Source of the DNA: Agarivorans gilvus
GTDB lineage: Bacteria > Pseudomonadota > Gammaproteobacteria > Enterobacterales > Celerinatantimonadaceae
DNA length: 64,000 bases
Reading direction: 5' to 3'
NCBI RefSeq assembly: GCF_001420915.1
Contig: NZ_CP013021.1
Span: 4,188,501 to 4,252,500 of the forward strand
The notes beneath the pieces were generated by a model, which saw nothing but the letters and a program-made list of their open reading frames with translations, was not told where the DNA came from and searched no databases. Positions 52,182 to 61,393 of the stretch are shown one piece after another. The translations under genes and the position numbers were made by a program. How positions within the stretch are numbered: position 1 is the stretch's first letter; each line of letters begins with the position of its first letter.

Positions 52182-53156
52182 ATGAGTTTATTGAATGTTA
52201 AAGACCTTCGAGTGGAGTTTTCTACCCCAGAAGGCAGCGTTACCGCAGTCAATGATTTAACCTTCTCTCTGGAGGCAGGACAAACCCTCGGCATTGTAGG
52301 GGAGTCTGGCTCGGGTAAAAGCCAAACCGCCTTTGCCTTAATGGGCTTATTGGCTAAAAACGGCACCATTAGTGGTGAAGCCTTGTTTAATGGCCAGCAG
52401 GTGTTAAACCTACCAGAGCAGCAACTCAATGCGATTCGCGCTGAAAAAATTGCGATGATTTTTCAGGACCCGATGACCTCACTCAACCCCTATATGAAAG
52501 TAGGGGAGCAGCTTAAAGAGGTATTGCGTCTGCACAAAGGCATGAGCAATCAGCAAGCTCATGTTGAGGCGGTAAAAATGCTGGATGCGGTGAAGATGCC
52601 TGAGGCCGAAAAGCGCATGGCGATGTACCCTCACGAATTTTCTGGTGGCATGCGCCAACGGGTGATGATTGCTATGGCGCTTTTGTGTCGCCCACAATTG
52701 TTGATTGCCGACGAACCTACCACCGCTTTAGATGTGACGGTTCAAGCTCAGATCATGGAGTTATTAAACGAACTAAAACGCGAATTTAATACTGCCATTA
52801 TTATGATTACCCACGACTTAGGTGTGGTAGCGGGCTTATGTGACAAGGTATTAGTGATGTATGCCGGGCGTACCATGGAATACGGCACCGCCAAAGAAGT
52901 GTTTTATCAACCTAGCCACCCCTATACCGAGGGCTTGTTAAAAGCGATTCCTCGTTTAGATACTGAAGGTGAAATCTTACCGACTATTCCGGGTAATCCA
53001 CCTAACTTATTGAAGCTTCCTCAGGGTTGTCCTTTCCAAGACCGCTGCCACCGCGTTAGTGAGCGTTGCCGCCAAGAAACGCCAGCGCTTACTCAGTTTG
53101 CTGGACAAAGGCAACGGGCTTGCCATGACAATTTCCATTTAGAAGGAGGCTTATAA
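52182..53156 (+). CDS. oppD: Oligopeptide ABC transporter ATP-binding protein OppD
   Basis: The 324-residue ATPase has Walker A GESGSGKSQ, Q-loop FQDPMTSLNP, signature FSGGMRQR, Walker B LLIADEPTTALDV and H-loop ITHDLGVVAG. The C-terminal oligopeptide extension has LPQGCPFQDRCHRVSERC, whose Cys residues can bind an iron-sulfur cluster in related proteins. GGGGAAG precedes the ATG. Its stop precedes the oppF ATG by one base. Confidence 0.95.
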   Translation: MSLLNVKDLRVEFSTPEGSVTAVNDLTFSLEAGQTLGIVGESGSGKSQTAFALMGLLAKNGTISGEALFNGQQVLNLPEQQLNAIRAEKIAMIFQDPMTSLNPYMKVGEQLKEVLRLHKGMSNQQAHVEAVKMLDAVKMPEAEKRMAMYPHEFSGGMRQRVMIAMALLCRPQLLIADEPTTALDVTVQAQIMELLNELKREFNTAIIMITHDLGVVAGLCDKVLVMYAGRTMEYGTAKEVFYQPSHPYTEGLLKAIPRLDTEGEILPTIPGNPPNLLKLPQGCPFQDRCHRVSERCRQETPALTQFAGQRQRACHDNFHLEGGL

Positions 53157-53157
53157 G

Positions 53158-54150
53158 ATGAGTGATAAAGCCTTATTGCTAGACGTGGTGGACTTAAAGG
53201 TTCATTTTAAAATAAAAAATGCCAAGGCCTTACCCTGGACTCCTCCCGCCACGCTAAAGGCGGTCGATGGTGTATCTCTGAAATTATATCAAGGGGAAAC
53301 CCTTGGTGTAGTGGGCGAGTCAGGTTGTGGTAAATCTACCTTTGCTCGAGCGGTGATTGGTTTGGTGCCAGCCGAGGCCGGAAAGGTAGTATGGTTAGGT
53401 CAGGATCTTACCGAATTAGACCAAAAGCAGTTGCGTGAAAAGCGCAAAGAAATTCAAATGATTTTCCAAGATCCTTTGGCGTCGCTGAACCCGCGAATGA
53501 CCATTGGCGACATCATCGCGGAACCATTGCGCACCTTTTACCCCAAGCTAAGCAAAGTTGAAGTGAAGCAAAAGGTACAAAAAATGATGATGCGAGTGGG
53601 CTTATTGCCCAACGTGATCAACCGTTATCCGCATGAGTTTTCTGGTGGTCAGTGTCAACGTATCGGGATTGCCCGAGCATTGATTCTTGAGCCTAAGATG
53701 ATCATCTGTGATGAGCCGGTATCGGCCTTAGATGTATCGATTCAGGCGCAGGTGGTTAACTTGCTTAAAGAGCTGCAAAAAGAAATGGGCTTGAGTTTAA
53801 TTTTCATCGCTCATGACTTATCGGTGGTTAAGCATATTTCTGATCGGGTATTGGTGATGTATTTAGGTAACTCGGTGGAGCTGGGCACGGCCAAAGCCTT
53901 GTTTGACCAGCCAACCCATCCTTATACCAAGGCCTTGATGTCTGCAGTGCCAATTCCCGACCCGGATTTGGAACGCAATAAAACCATCGAACTATTGGAA
54001 GGGGATTTACCCTCGCCAATTAATCCACCTTCTGGTTGTGTATTCCGCACGCGCTGCCCAATCGCCACCGAACAGTGTGCTAAAACCAAGCCACAGTTGC
54101 TCGGTGATGAGCAGCATTCGGTGAGTTGTATTCATCGCAGTGTTGGCTAA
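53158..54150 (+). CDS. oppF: Oligopeptide ABC transporter ATP-binding protein OppF
   Basis: The 330-residue second ATPase has Walker A GESGCGKST, Q-loop FQDPLASLNPRMTIGDIIAEPL, signature FSGGQCQR, Walker B MIICDEPVSALDV and H-loop IAHDLSVVKH. The C-terminus has PPSGCVFRTRCPIATEQC. A strong AAGGAGG precedes the ATG. It ends the opp operon before a strong terminator. Confidence 0.95.
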   Translation: MSDKALLLDVVDLKVHFKIKNAKALPWTPPATLKAVDGVSLKLYQGETLGVVGESGCGKSTFARAVIGLVPAEAGKVVWLGQDLTELDQKQLREKRKEIQMIFQDPLASLNPRMTIGDIIAEPLRTFYPKLSKVEVKQKVQKMMMRVGLLPNVINRYPHEFSGGQCQRIGIARALILEPKMIICDEPVSALDVSIQAQVVNLLKELQKEMGLSLIFIAHDLSVVKHISDRVLVMYLGNSVELGTAKALFDQPTHPYTKALMSAVPIPDPDLERNKTIELLEGDLPSPINPPSGCVFRTRCPIATEQCAKTKPQLLGDEQHSVSCIHRSVG

Positions 54151-54170
54151 GTCGCCCTCCCAACTATCAA

Positions 54171-54197
54171 AGCCAGCATTAATGCTGGCTTTTTTTT
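54171..54197 (+). terminator. Intrinsic terminator of the opp operon
   Basis: The 20-base palindrome AGCCAGCATTAATGCTGGCT (54171-54190) is followed by a run of T residues to 54197, 20 bases after the oppF stop. Confidence 0.9.
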
Positions 54198-54508
54198 GAG
54201 TTTTTGCTGTGTGGCTAGCGTGCCATTGTTGAAACCACTGCATGACGGTAGGGCGGAACCTCACGGCTGCTTACCGCGACGATACTCAGTCTACCAACAC
54301 TCTGGCGCGTTAACATTTAAGTAGCCTGTGACTAACTTATGTTTAAATTCTCTGATGTATATTAGTAACTTTTGGCCGCGTTATTGTGAGCTAGATTGGA
54401 TTTGAAAAGCTTATCTATAAAAGCTTATTAAATTGTGAAATTACCAGCATAAAACAGGAGAATTCGGCGAGACACTAGGCTTAACAACCGCAATTAAAGG
54501 ACTAATCC
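54198..54508. other. Region upstream of dcuB
   Basis: These 311 bases lead into dcuB. A ten-base direct repeat, AAAAGCTTAT, occurs twice about 17 bases apart near 54405-54432, which could be a tandem regulator site. I see no clear FNR or CRP palindrome and no gene. Confidence 0.4.
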
Positions 54509-55837
54509 ATGCTTTATCTTGAGTTCATTTTTCTGTTACTGATGCTCTACATCGGTTCTCGCTTTGGTGGGATCGGCCTAGGGGTGGTGTCCGGTATTGG
54601 TCTTTGTGTTGAAGTATTCATCTTTAAAATGCCCCCCACTTCGCCGCCGATTACCGTGATGTTAATTATTTTGGCCGTGGTGACTTGTGCTTCGATACTT
54701 GAGGCTGCCGGTGGCTTGAAATACATGCTTCAGGTTGCCGAGCGTATGCTACGCAAAAATCCTAAACGCGTCACGCTGATCGGCCCTTTGGTTACTTATA
54801 CCATGACCTTCATGTTGGGCACCGGCCATGCGGTTTATTCCATCATGCCAATTATTGGTGACGTAGCGCTGAAAAATGGCATTCGTCCAGAGCGCCCCAT
54901 GGCTGCGGCATCGGTGGCTTCGCAGGTGGGGATCACTGCCTCGCCCATTTCCGCCGCGGTGGTCTATTACCTTGCGCAAATTTCAGAAATTCGTCCCGAT
55001 ATTACCTTGTTATCGATTCTCATGGTGACGGTGCCCGCGACTTTATTTGGTACTTTATTGATGTCGCTTTATAGCATGCGTCGTGGTAAAGAGCTGGATG
55101 ATGACCCGGAATACCAAGCCCGCTTGCAAGACCCGGTATCTCGCAGAAAAATCGAAAGCACCACCGCTACTTCCTTGGATGAAGTGTTACCCGCCAAAGC
55201 GCGTAATGCGGTATTGCTGTTTATTGGCGCGATTGTAAGTATTGTGATTATTGCCATGGTGCCGGAAATTCGCACTATTGCTGAAGGCGACAAACCGATT
55301 TCCATGGCCGTGATTATTCAAATGATGATGTTGGCCTTTGGCGGGATCATCTTACTGGCCACCAAAACCGAACCTCGGGCCGTACCTGAGGGCGTGGTAT
55401 TTAAATCGGGCATGGTGGCGGCGATTGCCATTTTTGGTATTGCTTGGATGTCGGATACCTATTTTAAATATGCCATGCCGCAGTTTCGTAGTGGCATAGT
55501 TGAGATGGTAAATAACTATCCTTGGAGCTTTGCTTTTGCTTTGTTTATTGTGTCAGTGGTGGTGAATTCTCAGGCCGCTACGGCGCGGATGATGTTGCCT
55601 GTGGGCTTGGGCTTGGGTTTAGAACCCGCCTTATTGATTGGCCTTATGCCCGCGGTGTACGGCTACTTCTTTATTCCTAATTATCCTTCAGATATTGCCA
55701 CGGTTAACTTTGATACCTCAGGCACCACTAAAATTGGTAAGTGGTATTTTAACCACTCCTTCATGTCGGTGGGTTTAATTGCAGTAATAGGCGGCTGCTG
55801 TATGGGTTATATTCTGGGGATAATCATTATCGGCTAA
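54509..55837 (+). CDS. dcuB: Anaerobic C4-dicarboxylate transporter DcuB
   Basis: The 442-residue inner-membrane antiporter exchanges fumarate for succinate during anaerobic growth. Dcu signatures visible are LMLYIGSRFGGIGLGVVSGIGL, TCASILEAAGGLKYMLQVAERMLRKNPKRVTLIGPLV, GTGHAVYSIMPIIGDVA, SVASQVGITASPISAAVVYY and IPNYPSDIATVNFDTSGTTKIG. It resembles DcuB more than DcuA in length and sequence. AAGGA lies nine bases before the ATG. It is a single gene with its own terminator. No DcuSR genes are in the window. Confidence 0.93.
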   Translation: MLYLEFIFLLLMLYIGSRFGGIGLGVVSGIGLCVEVFIFKMPPTSPPITVMLIILAVVTCASILEAAGGLKYMLQVAERMLRKNPKRVTLIGPLVTYTMTFMLGTGHAVYSIMPIIGDVALKNGIRPERPMAAASVASQVGITASPISAAVVYYLAQISEIRPDITLLSILMVTVPATLFGTLLMSLYSMRRGKELDDDPEYQARLQDPVSRRKIESTTATSLDEVLPAKARNAVLLFIGAIVSIVIIAMVPEIRTIAEGDKPISMAVIIQMMMLAFGGIILLATKTEPRAVPEGVVFKSGMVAAIAIFGIAWMSDTYFKYAMPQFRSGIVEMVNNYPWSFAFALFIVSVVVNSQAATARMMLPVGLGLGLEPALLIGLMPAVYGYFFIPNYPSDIATVNFDTSGTTKIGKWYFNHSFMSVGLIAVIGGCCMGYILGIIIIG

Positions 55838-55861
55838 GGCTGTTCAACGCCAGTGTGATTT

Positions 55862-55884
55862 AAGGCCAGCAATACGCTGGCCTT
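55862..55884 (+). terminator. Intrinsic terminator after dcuB
   Basis: AAGGCCAGC (55862-55870) pairs with GCTGGCCTT (55876-55884) around a five-base loop and is followed by GTTGTTTGT, 25 bases beyond the dcuB stop. The T-tract is interrupted, so efficiency may be moderate. Confidence 0.7.
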
Positions 55885-56216
55885 GTTGTTTGTAGCGCCC
55901 TAGCTGTATCTGCAGTGAGTGGCATAAAGTGAACCTTTAGTTACGCTCTGGATGTTCTGTTTGTTGGTGTTGGTTTAGCTGAGCAAGCGGTGGCCTCTCC
56001 TTCACTTTGCAGTGCTTGAGTTAAGGTTTTTAGCGCCTATGGTGAAAAGGCTTGTTGTTGCAGCTGGAGTTCAGCAAGCCAGCTAAGGGGAGCTAAACGC
56101 TGGCAAACTGGCTGGTTCTTTTAATTTATTGATAACCTATCGCGGGGTTGGTTAAGGCTTAGTGGTATGTTGTTATTGAAAAAATATAGCAACACATGAA
56201 TATATAAAGGTTACTT
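55885..56216. other. Intergenic region between dcuB and the acetyltransferase gene
   Basis: These 332 bases contain no credible gene. Near 56150-56216 there is an AT-rich stretch likely to hold the promoter of the acetyltransferase gene. I see no recognised operator. Confidence 0.4.
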
Positions 56217-56810
56217 ATGAAGATAAAAGAAAAACTACACAGTCAGAAAGTCTACATCTGTAATGACGATAGTTTGTATATCGAGCAGAGTAAATGTTTA
56301 GACATACTGTATGATTTTAATCACTCGCGCCCCTCTGAATATGAAAAACGTCAGCAGATCATGAAAGCCCTATTTGCTGAGGTGGGCGAGAAGTGCTACA
56401 TCGAACCTCCGCTACATGCCAACTGGGGCATACATACTCACCTTGGCAATAATGTCTATGTCAATTTCAATTTAACTCTGGTAGACGATACACATATCTA
56501 TATTGGTGACGATGTGATGATTGGTCCCAATGTGACGTTGGCTACGGCGGGGCATCCCATCGACCCAGAGCTAAGGAAAAAAAACGCTCAATTTAATATT
56601 CCGATAACGATTGGTAATAACGTATGGATTGGTGCTAATACAGTGGTTTTACCAGGGGTAACGATTGGTGATAATACGGTTATTGGAGCAGGCAGTGTCG
56701 TGACTAAAGACTTACCTAGCAATGTGGTGGCCTTGGGCAATCCCTGTCGAATACAGCGGGAAATTAACCAGCGTGACAAGGAATTTTATTTTAGAAATAA
56801 ACGTTTTTGA
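56217..56810 (+). CDS. Sugar O-acetyltransferase (LacA/Maa family)
   Basis: The 197-residue enzyme is a left-handed beta-helix acetyltransferase with an N-terminal Maa-type helical cap (LYDFNHSRPSEYEKRQQIMKALFAEVG). Hexapeptide repeats follow, including YIGDDVMIGPNVTLATAGHPID with the catalytic His, then ITIGNNVWIGANTVVLPGVTIGDNTVIGAGSVVTKDLP. It would transfer acetyl from acetyl-CoA to a sugar hydroxyl such as maltose or galactoside. AAAGG precedes the ATG. It stands alone. Confidence 0.92.
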   Translation: MKIKEKLHSQKVYICNDDSLYIEQSKCLDILYDFNHSRPSEYEKRQQIMKALFAEVGEKCYIEPPLHANWGIHTHLGNNVYVNFNLTLVDDTHIYIGDDVMIGPNVTLATAGHPIDPELRKKNAQFNIPITIGNNVWIGANTVVLPGVTIGDNTVIGAGSVVTKDLPSNVVALGNPCRIQREINQRDKEFYFRNKRF

Positions 56811-57088
56811 GTCAATTTTACCCAAGTATCGGCGGGTTTTAGGGGCTAAATTTGGCTTGAAGACCTTGGTTTTATTTTAGCAGTTTATAAGTCTGCTTAG
56901 GTCTAGCCATCATTTGAGTTAAATATGAACTATTTTGAATATTCACCATAACTGGTTGGGTAATTCTTGGTGCTTTTGTCTAACAAATCCAATCAATTCA
57001 GACTCGTTGTGTGAGCTCTATAGCATCGTTAAATTGACAAATAACGTAATATTGACATGTTGAATTTTGCCGAGGAGGGCAAGGGGTA

Positions 57089-60000
57089 ATGCCCAGAGTA
57101 GATGCGTTTTCCAAGCGCATATTAATTGACTGGCAAAGAAGCCAGACCAACTCAGCCAGTTTTAGTTTTTATCAGTGCGCAGAAGCTGAGCATTTAGTCG
57201 GCTGTGCCAGTGATTTTGCTCAGCAGCAAGGTGTCCCTCTCTACCATATTAATTTTAATGATTTGAGCGCTTACTCTCCCTATCGAGCATTTTTTGTTTT
57301 ATTGGCTCACCAATTTTCGCTTTCTGATTACAGCGCGGAGGAATTGGCCATTTTGGCTAGCGACTTCGTTCCTCTGCAGAAAAACCTACAAGCCATGTTA
57401 GAGGGTAAGTCATACCAGCGCAGTGAATTAGTATTAGTAGACGACCTCTACTTCGAACAGCAAGCCATTAAGCAGGCCTTATTAAAATTAGTGGAATTGT
57501 TGTTTAACCAGCCGATGGTATTGGTGCTAACTAATTGGCAGTTTGCCTCGGTTTCTGCAATTAAAATGCTTAAAGCCTTGGTTGAAGATAATCTAGCGGT
57601 GCCTTTGTTAGTATTGGTAGCGGTGGATACTCAGCAGGCCTTAGTGAATCGCCAAGACGATGAAGCATGGGAAAGCTTTTTAGATTGGCTGGACGATACC
57701 ACTTTGTTACATAAGGTGCCCCGTTGTCGCTCTGTGCCTAAGTTGGCTTGGCACTACCGCGACTGTGTGAGTTGTGCCGATACACTGGTGGCCGAAAACA
57801 TTGCCTTTATGGCTTGGCCAGAGGCAGAACACGCCGCAAGGTTAATGCTTGAAAATAGTCATATCAATAAAGATTTGAAAGTGAGCCTGCAATTGTCTTT
57901 GGCTGAGGCTTTACTGTATCAAGGTAAGCTGAATGCGGCCTTGAGTGAGCTTGAGTTGCTGCAGGTTTTTCAAGCTACCTTAAATGATGTTTCAGCGAAG
58001 ATCCGGCTATTAAATTTGTTTAGTTTCGTTTTGGTTCAACAGCAAAGTTTTGAAGAAGCGATGCAGTCCGCACAGGCGGCGCTAGAGCTTGCCGAGGAAG
58101 CCGGTGACGGGCATTTATTGGCGCAGTCTTTTTTCGCCAACTTTTACGCCCACGACAAATCTTCTACACCGCTACAGTTAGACGAGTTTGCTCATTTAGA
58201 TCAGATTTTACAGCAATACCAAATGAACTGTTCGCGTGTATATGCGCTGCGTAATTACTATACCTATTTGCGTTTTTACGAAGAATTAGACGCTAGAACT
58301 GCCTTAGATTTTACCCAAAAGGCAATTAATCTTTCGCGTGCGATTGGCCATCGCCAAGGGATTGCCGCCAGTTATCATAGTAAGGGCATTATTTACTCTT
58401 ATGTGAGCCGTTATCATGCCACCTTCCGCTGTTTTGGTATCAGTTCAAGGATCCGCGAAGAGTTGGGTGAAGCCAACGAGCGGCTGAGAATGTACAACGG
58501 CACTGGCTATTTTAATACCCTATTAGAAGAATACCCACAGGCTCAGCAACAATATTTGGCTGCCTATGAAATAGCCCGACATACTGGAGACTATTCTGAA
58601 TTAGTGGTTACCTTGTATAACTTTGCCTGGTTGTATTTTTGTACTCGCGATTACCAACAGGTGTGCGACATACTTGAACAATTGGTGAGAATCTGCCGGA
58701 TTAGGCAAATGACCCATTTTCCCTTTAGAAACCTTTACGACGTGTACAGCCTAAAGGGCTTTTGTCATAGTAAATTAGGTGAGCGGGCGAGGGCGCAGCA
58801 GTGTTGGGAGCGTATGCAAGGCCTGCCTTTTAATCCCTCTGCTACTGGTCAGTTTTTAAAAGCCTTACTGCAAGGCTCTCTGGCTGTTGCCGATGGCCAG
58901 CTGGCCGAGGCCGAAAGCATCTTTAAAGGTGCTCCGGCTTTGTTAGGGGAGGTGGTAGATATGGATAGCCGACTACTGCCGCAGTGTAATACCGAGTTGT
59001 TAGAGGTATATAGCCGCCGTAAAAAGTGGCAGGCCTGTGAAAGCTTGTTAGCTAATAGCTTACGTATCTGTGAAGCACTGCGTTTGCCGCGTTTTATTGA
59101 GATTTTTAAACAGATCCAAACCCTTATCGAACAACGTCGCCCATTTTACGCTAAAGACATCGAACCTTATCCCTTGCATGCGATCCAGCTTAATTTAAAT
59201 GAGCTGGTTCGCAGCGCTAAGCAAGACATTCAATTACGCCAATTGCAGCAACGCCTGCGGGAAATGCAGCTAATCAGTCGCATGCAATCGTTGCCTGAGC
59301 GCTTTAACTCTACCCAAGAGCTAGCCGCAGAAAGCCTGAATTTAGTGTGTGCCAACTTTACTGTTCAAGTTGGTATGCTGCATCACTACACGGCTGATGG
59401 CTGGCAAGAATGGGCCAGTGTGGGAAAAACACTGCCTCAGCAGCAGATAGATGGCTACCTTGCCCATCTAAAAAGCAACCACAGTTTGTGGGTGGATAAT
59501 ACCTTTTGCTCTAAGGGAGAAGACGGTAAACGAGCCACCTATAATGCGGTGGTGAGCATTCCTATTTTTGTTGACGAACATCTTTATGGGGCTTTAACGC
59601 TATGCAGTTTTAACAGCAATCGCTATTTCGACCGCCAAGCGCAAGATACGCTTAATCTGATTTGCTCGCAGTTGGGTAGTCAGCTTCAGCAGTTGCAGCA
59701 TCGTGAAAATTTATTGAAAATGTCGACGACTGACTCCTTAACCGGCTTGTTTAATCGTCAAGCTCTGTTGGCGCGCTTGGAGCAAGAGTTAGTTACCTAT
59801 GAACAGCAAAGTGGTGGCTATCATTGCTCTTTGGCCTATATAGACTTAGACAACTTTAAAATTGTTAATGACCTGTTAGGACATGATGTTGGCGATAAAG
59901 TGCTGGAGCATTTTGCCGCGCTGCTGCAACAAACCATGCGTGCTGGCGACATTGTTGCGCGTTGGGGCGGCGATGAGTTTGTAGTGGTGTTCCCTAATAC

Positions 60001-60292
60001 TAGTCATGGTCAAGCTAAAATTACCGCTGAACGTTTGCTAGAGCACTTGCAACAAAAGTATTTTTTCAAACCGGAATTACGGCGTTGGGCTGAAAAGCCT
60101 GAGTTGGTAGACAGCCTGCCAGATCTTAGCTGCTCCATCGGCATAACCGATTGTGGCGGTGTGGCCTATAGCGAACTCAACGAGGATTGGTTGTTAAAAC
60201 AAGCCGATCGTGCGCTATACCGCGCCAAAGCCGAAGGAAAAGGTAGAGTAAGTGTGATGAGCCTAAGTAAAGAATGTGAGCTGGATGAGTAA
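57089..60292 (+). CDS. Large TPR-GAF-GGDEF diguanylate cyclase
   Basis: The 1067-residue soluble protein has an N-terminal region (about 1-220) resembling the ATPase part of STAND/MalT-like regulators but without a recognisable Walker A. A long TPR superhelix follows (about 230-690; ALRNYYTYLRFYEELDARTAL, MYNGTGYFNTLLEEYPQAQQQY). A GAF-like domain occupies about 720-870 (YNAVVSIPIFVDEHLYGALTLCSF). The C-terminal GGDEF domain (about 880-1060) has an intact RWGGDEFVVVF and an RAGD inhibitory site five residues before it. It should make cyclic-di-GMP in response to a ligand or partner. GAGGAGG precedes the ATG. Confidence 0.9.
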   Translation: MPRVDAFSKRILIDWQRSQTNSASFSFYQCAEAEHLVGCASDFAQQQGVPLYHINFNDLSAYSPYRAFFVLLAHQFSLSDYSAEELAILASDFVPLQKNLQAMLEGKSYQRSELVLVDDLYFEQQAIKQALLKLVELLFNQPMVLVLTNWQFASVSAIKMLKALVEDNLAVPLLVLVAVDTQQALVNRQDDEAWESFLDWLDDTTLLHKVPRCRSVPKLAWHYRDCVSCADTLVAENIAFMAWPEAEHAARLMLENSHINKDLKVSLQLSLAEALLYQGKLNAALSELELLQVFQATLNDVSAKIRLLNLFSFVLVQQQSFEEAMQSAQAALELAEEAGDGHLLAQSFFANFYAHDKSSTPLQLDEFAHLDQILQQYQMNCSRVYALRNYYTYLRFYEELDARTALDFTQKAINLSRAIGHRQGIAASYHSKGIIYSYVSRYHATFRCFGISSRIREELGEANERLRMYNGTGYFNTLLEEYPQAQQQYLAAYEIARHTGDYSELVVTLYNFAWLYFCTRDYQQVCDILEQLVRICRIRQMTHFPFRNLYDVYSLKGFCHSKLGERARAQQCWERMQGLPFNPSATGQFLKALLQGSLAVADGQLAEAESIFKGAPALLGEVVDMDSRLLPQCNTELLEVYSRRKKWQACESLLANSLRICEALRLPRFIEIFKQIQTLIEQRRPFYAKDIEPYPLHAIQLNLNELVRSAKQDIQLRQLQQRLREMQLISRMQSLPERFNSTQELAAESLNLVCANFTVQVGMLHHYTADGWQEWASVGKTLPQQQIDGYLAHLKSNHSLWVDNTFCSKGEDGKRATYNAVVSIPIFVDEHLYGALTLCSFNSNRYFDRQAQDTLNLICSQLGSQLQQLQHRENLLKMSTTDSLTGLFNRQALLARLEQELVTYEQQSGGYHCSLAYIDLDNFKIVNDLLGHDVGDKVLEHFAALLQQTMRAGDIVARWGGDEFVVVFPNTSHGQAKITAERLLEHLQQKYFFKPELRRWAEKPELVDSLPDLSCSIGITDCGGVAYSELNEDWLLKQADRALYRAKAEGKGRVSVMSLSKECELDE

Positions 60293-60347
60293 AGTTAAAC
60301 TTGGCTTGATTGTAACTTACTAAGATTTTGAAAATATTGGATTTATT

Positions 60348-60623
60348 TTATTTTTGTTGAAGTGAGTCGTAACAATACTGTGATTTATTTTGACCGTTTA
60401 TTGCTGGGGGCTCACCGATGGCCGAGCAGATAATTTCCACCTTGCTCAAGCCAGTCTTTGGTCTTGATTCTCGCTTATCAATTAGCTGGAGCAGTTTAAC
60501 TAAACCCTTAGGTGCACTTTTCACACTGAGTGTCCCATTGGCGACCTGAGTTAAGGTATGTTGCAAAAGAATCTCTAGATCAGCTGCTGTCTGTTGGTCA
60601 TTTAATAGTTTGTTCATCATCAT
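60348..60623 (-). CDS. Small hypothetical protein
   Basis: I do not recognise this 91-residue protein. It is mostly helical by composition (AADLEILLQHTLTQVANGTLSVKSAPKGLVKLLQLIDKRE) with a polar C-terminus (IGEPPAINGQNKSQYCYDSLQQK). Three ATG codons in a row (60615-60623) make the exact start uncertain; AGGCGAT lies just upstream. It follows the thioesterase remnant on the same strand. Confidence 0.55.
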   Translation of the reverse strand: MMMNKLLNDQQTAADLEILLQHTLTQVANGTLSVKSAPKGLVKLLQLIDKRESRPKTGLSKVEIICSAIGEPPAINGQNKSQYCYDSLQQK

Positions 60624-60628
60624 ATCGC

Positions 60629-60916
60629 CTATTGTTTAGCAGGCACCGCTACCGGTTTGTTATCGGCATCTAGGGCTATGAATACCAAGTGGGCACTGGT
60701 GCAGGTTTCACCTACCTAGGTCTCTCGGTTATAAGGTGGCGCAATTACTCGAATCATCATCGAGTTGTGGCCGGTGTAAACGACTTGGCTAATAAACATT
60801 AAAATATCACCGATATGCATCGGCAGGTTAAACTGAACCGTTTCTAGCGAGGCAGTTACACAATGGTGGGCGTTGCTCGCATACCTTTTGGAGTTGATCC
60901 CGGCGATAGAATCCAT
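60629..60916 (-). pseudogene. Acyl-CoA thioesterase (hotdog, YciA-like) remnant
   Basis: The frame reads MDSIAGINSKRYASNA, LPMHIGDILMFISQVVYTGHNSMMIRV, then an in-frame TAG (60716-60718), then VGETCTSAHLVFIALDADNKPVAVPAKQ to the stop. This is the C-terminal two thirds of a hotdog acyl-CoA thioesterase. The N-terminal part with the catalytic region is missing; upstream a frame with ANLNQQGRI before a shift looks like its degraded remains. With a truncation, a probable shift and a nonsense codon, it is a true pseudogene, unlike the single-base cases elsewhere in the window. Confidence 0.75.
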
Positions 60917-61393
60917 GTGTTCCTAATCCGCCCTTGTTGATTAAGGTTTGCTCTTGAAATGAGCCACTGTTACCAGCTTATTGAGGTTTTCTGCTATTGG
61001 TAGGCATCACCAACAATACTCGGAGTGCATTAATTAGCCCTAACAATATTGAGTTAACTTGCCTTTATTGTCGCGTTGCAGGTCTTTTTATTAATAGATG
61101 ATAATGCTTAATACCTACCGGGTTTATGCTTATTCCGCCGTGAATCGTTGGTTTTAGTGGTTTATATGGGGGTGTTTGATTTTTGTGACACTATATAGTG
61201 GATTTGGCTTTATGTGTGAATAATTATTGTGATATTTTGGGTGTGGGTGATGTATGTCGTTATCGAATATAGGGCGTAATAATTCGATTATGGGGAGGCT
61301 CATCAACAAGGGTTAGCGGTGCTAGCCGTGTTTAGTGCTTGCCTTGCTTCGCTGAATAAGGCGTTTAGCCTATCTTAATTTAATGGAGAAATA
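60917..61393. other. Intergenic region upstream of the solute-binding-like gene
   Basis: These 477 bases contain the decayed 5' part of the thioesterase pseudogene at the left and an AT-rich promoter-like area at 61130-61280. I see no intact gene or known operator. Confidence 0.4.
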
